In this document: piece by piece, positions 14,791-15,335 of the stretch
Layout: every line of letters starts with the position of its first letter
How positions within the stretch are numbered: position 1 is the stretch's first letter
NCBI GenBank assembly: GCA_964481885.1
Contig: CAYZUS010000045.1
Location: 1-15,335, forward strand
Origin: Fen731 sp964481885
GTDB taxonomy: Bacteria; Actinomycetota; Humimicrobiia; Humimicrobiales; Humimicrobiaceae
Direction: 5' to 3'
Length of the DNA: 15,335 nucleotides
Translations under genes and position numbers: made by a program
The notes under the pieces: generated by a model
The model's input: only the letters and a program-made list of their open reading frames with translations
Databases searched by the model: none
What the model was told of the DNA's origin: nothing

Positions 14791-15335
14791 ATGCCTTCTT
14801 TTAAAGCTAAAGCTGTTGTCCTGAAAACTCATAATCTCGGGGAAGCCGACAAGATACTTCGTCTTTACTCACTGGAGAAAGGGCTTATTGATGCGGTTGC
14901 CAAGGGTGCGCGAAAACTCAAAAGCAAGTTTGGCGGAAGGCTCGAACTGTTTAACTTTTTAGACTGCGAGCTTTCAAAAGGCAAAAGCCTGGATATCCTT
15001 AATCAGGCAGAGCTTGTAAAAAATTTCAAAAATATTTCCTCAGATTTTAATAAATTCCTGTTCTGCCAGCTGATCAGTGAGATAATTTTAAAGACTCATC
15101 CTTCTGAATCTGAATCTTCACAAAAAACAGCCGAGCTTCTTTTTAAATTAATATATGTAAGTTTTAGTGAGATCGACAGTGCAGTTCCAGGGGATCTGTG
15201 TCTGCTGGAAAAGTCAGCAGCATTTTTTATTGCCAAATATTTAAAAATAACAGGATATACGCCCCTTATTGACAGCTGCTGCAAGTGTGGAGCCAAAGTC
15301 GTAACTGAAAACAGCCATGATTTCTCAAACGGTGC
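14791..15335 (+). CDS. recO: DNA repair protein RecO, 5' part (runs off the window)
   Basis: RecFOR-pathway mediator that binds single-stranded DNA and loads RecA. The visible 181 codons begin with the N-terminal OB-fold signature SFKAKAVVLKTHNLGEADKI, followed by LIDAVAKGARKLKSKFGGRLE. The start of the zinc-finger region appears at CCKCG (C163-C166). The reading frame is still open at the right edge. The ATG follows deoC by 25 bases with a weak GGGAA. The position after era is the typical one for recO. Confidence 0.93.
   Translation, partial: MPSFKAKAVVLKTHNLGEADKILRLYSLEKGLIDAVAKGARKLKSKFGGRLELFNFLDCELSKGKSLDILNQAELVKNFKNISSDFNKFLFCQLISEIILKTHPSESESSQKTAELLFKLIYVSFSEIDSAVPGDLCLLEKSAAFFIAKYLKITGYTPLIDSCCKCGAKVVTENSHDFSNG

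Overview
The window is an AT-rich bacterial chromosomal segment with two assembly gaps of exactly 100 N (5637-5736 and 7793-7892). Gene content and order suggest a Gram-positive-type lineage. hrcA is followed directly by dnaJ with no grpE or dnaK between them, then rsmE, mtaB, a HIT gene, phoH, pgpH (7TM-HD), ybeY, era and recO. The direct hrcA-dnaJ-rsmE run with no prmA resembles Actinobacteria. The phoH-pgpH-ybeY-era-recO run also resembles Firmicutes. My best guess is a low-GC, deep-branching actinobacterial or related uncultured lineage, known from a metagenome or draft assembly. This is inference from synteny, not a phylogeny.

Left end (1-1766, minus strand): a thiamine operon. A TPP riboswitch (1687-1766) is followed by a strong intrinsic terminator (1617-1670), then thiamine diphosphokinase (thiN) and an ABC permease of the ThiX/SsuC type. 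Thiamine or its precursor uptake is therefore under TPP-controlled transcription termination.

Middle (1778-6831, plus strand): a divergent promoter region drives hrcA, then dnaJ, rsmE and mtaB, covering heat-shock control, chaperone function, 16S rRNA methylation and tRNA methylthiolation. rsmE and mtaB are nearly contiguous.

Right part (7289-15335, plus strand): HIT protein, PhoH-type ATPase, PgpH-type c-di-AMP phosphodiesterase, YbeY endoribonuclease, a GNAT acetyltransferase, the Era GTPase, deoxyribose-phosphate aldolase, and the 5' part of recO, which runs off the window. YbeY, Era, PhoH and RsmE form a ribosome/RNA maturation group.

The most unusual property is not a new gene. Several normally compact housekeeping proteins carry in-frame, low-complexity, tandemly repeated insertions: RsmE about 100 residues, Era about 135 residues inside its KH domain, and MtaB at least 65 residues between its domains. 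ThiN has a low-complexity N-terminal extension, and YbeY has a small insert. The intergenic regions also carry short tandem or dispersed repeats: a 15-bp array before ybeY, an exact 20-bp duplication before pgpH, a 35-bp repeat pair after phoH, and a 34-bp repeat pair around the second gap. Both assembly gaps lie between or next to repeats. I read this as a genome with widespread minisatellite-like expansion that tolerates expansion within core genes.
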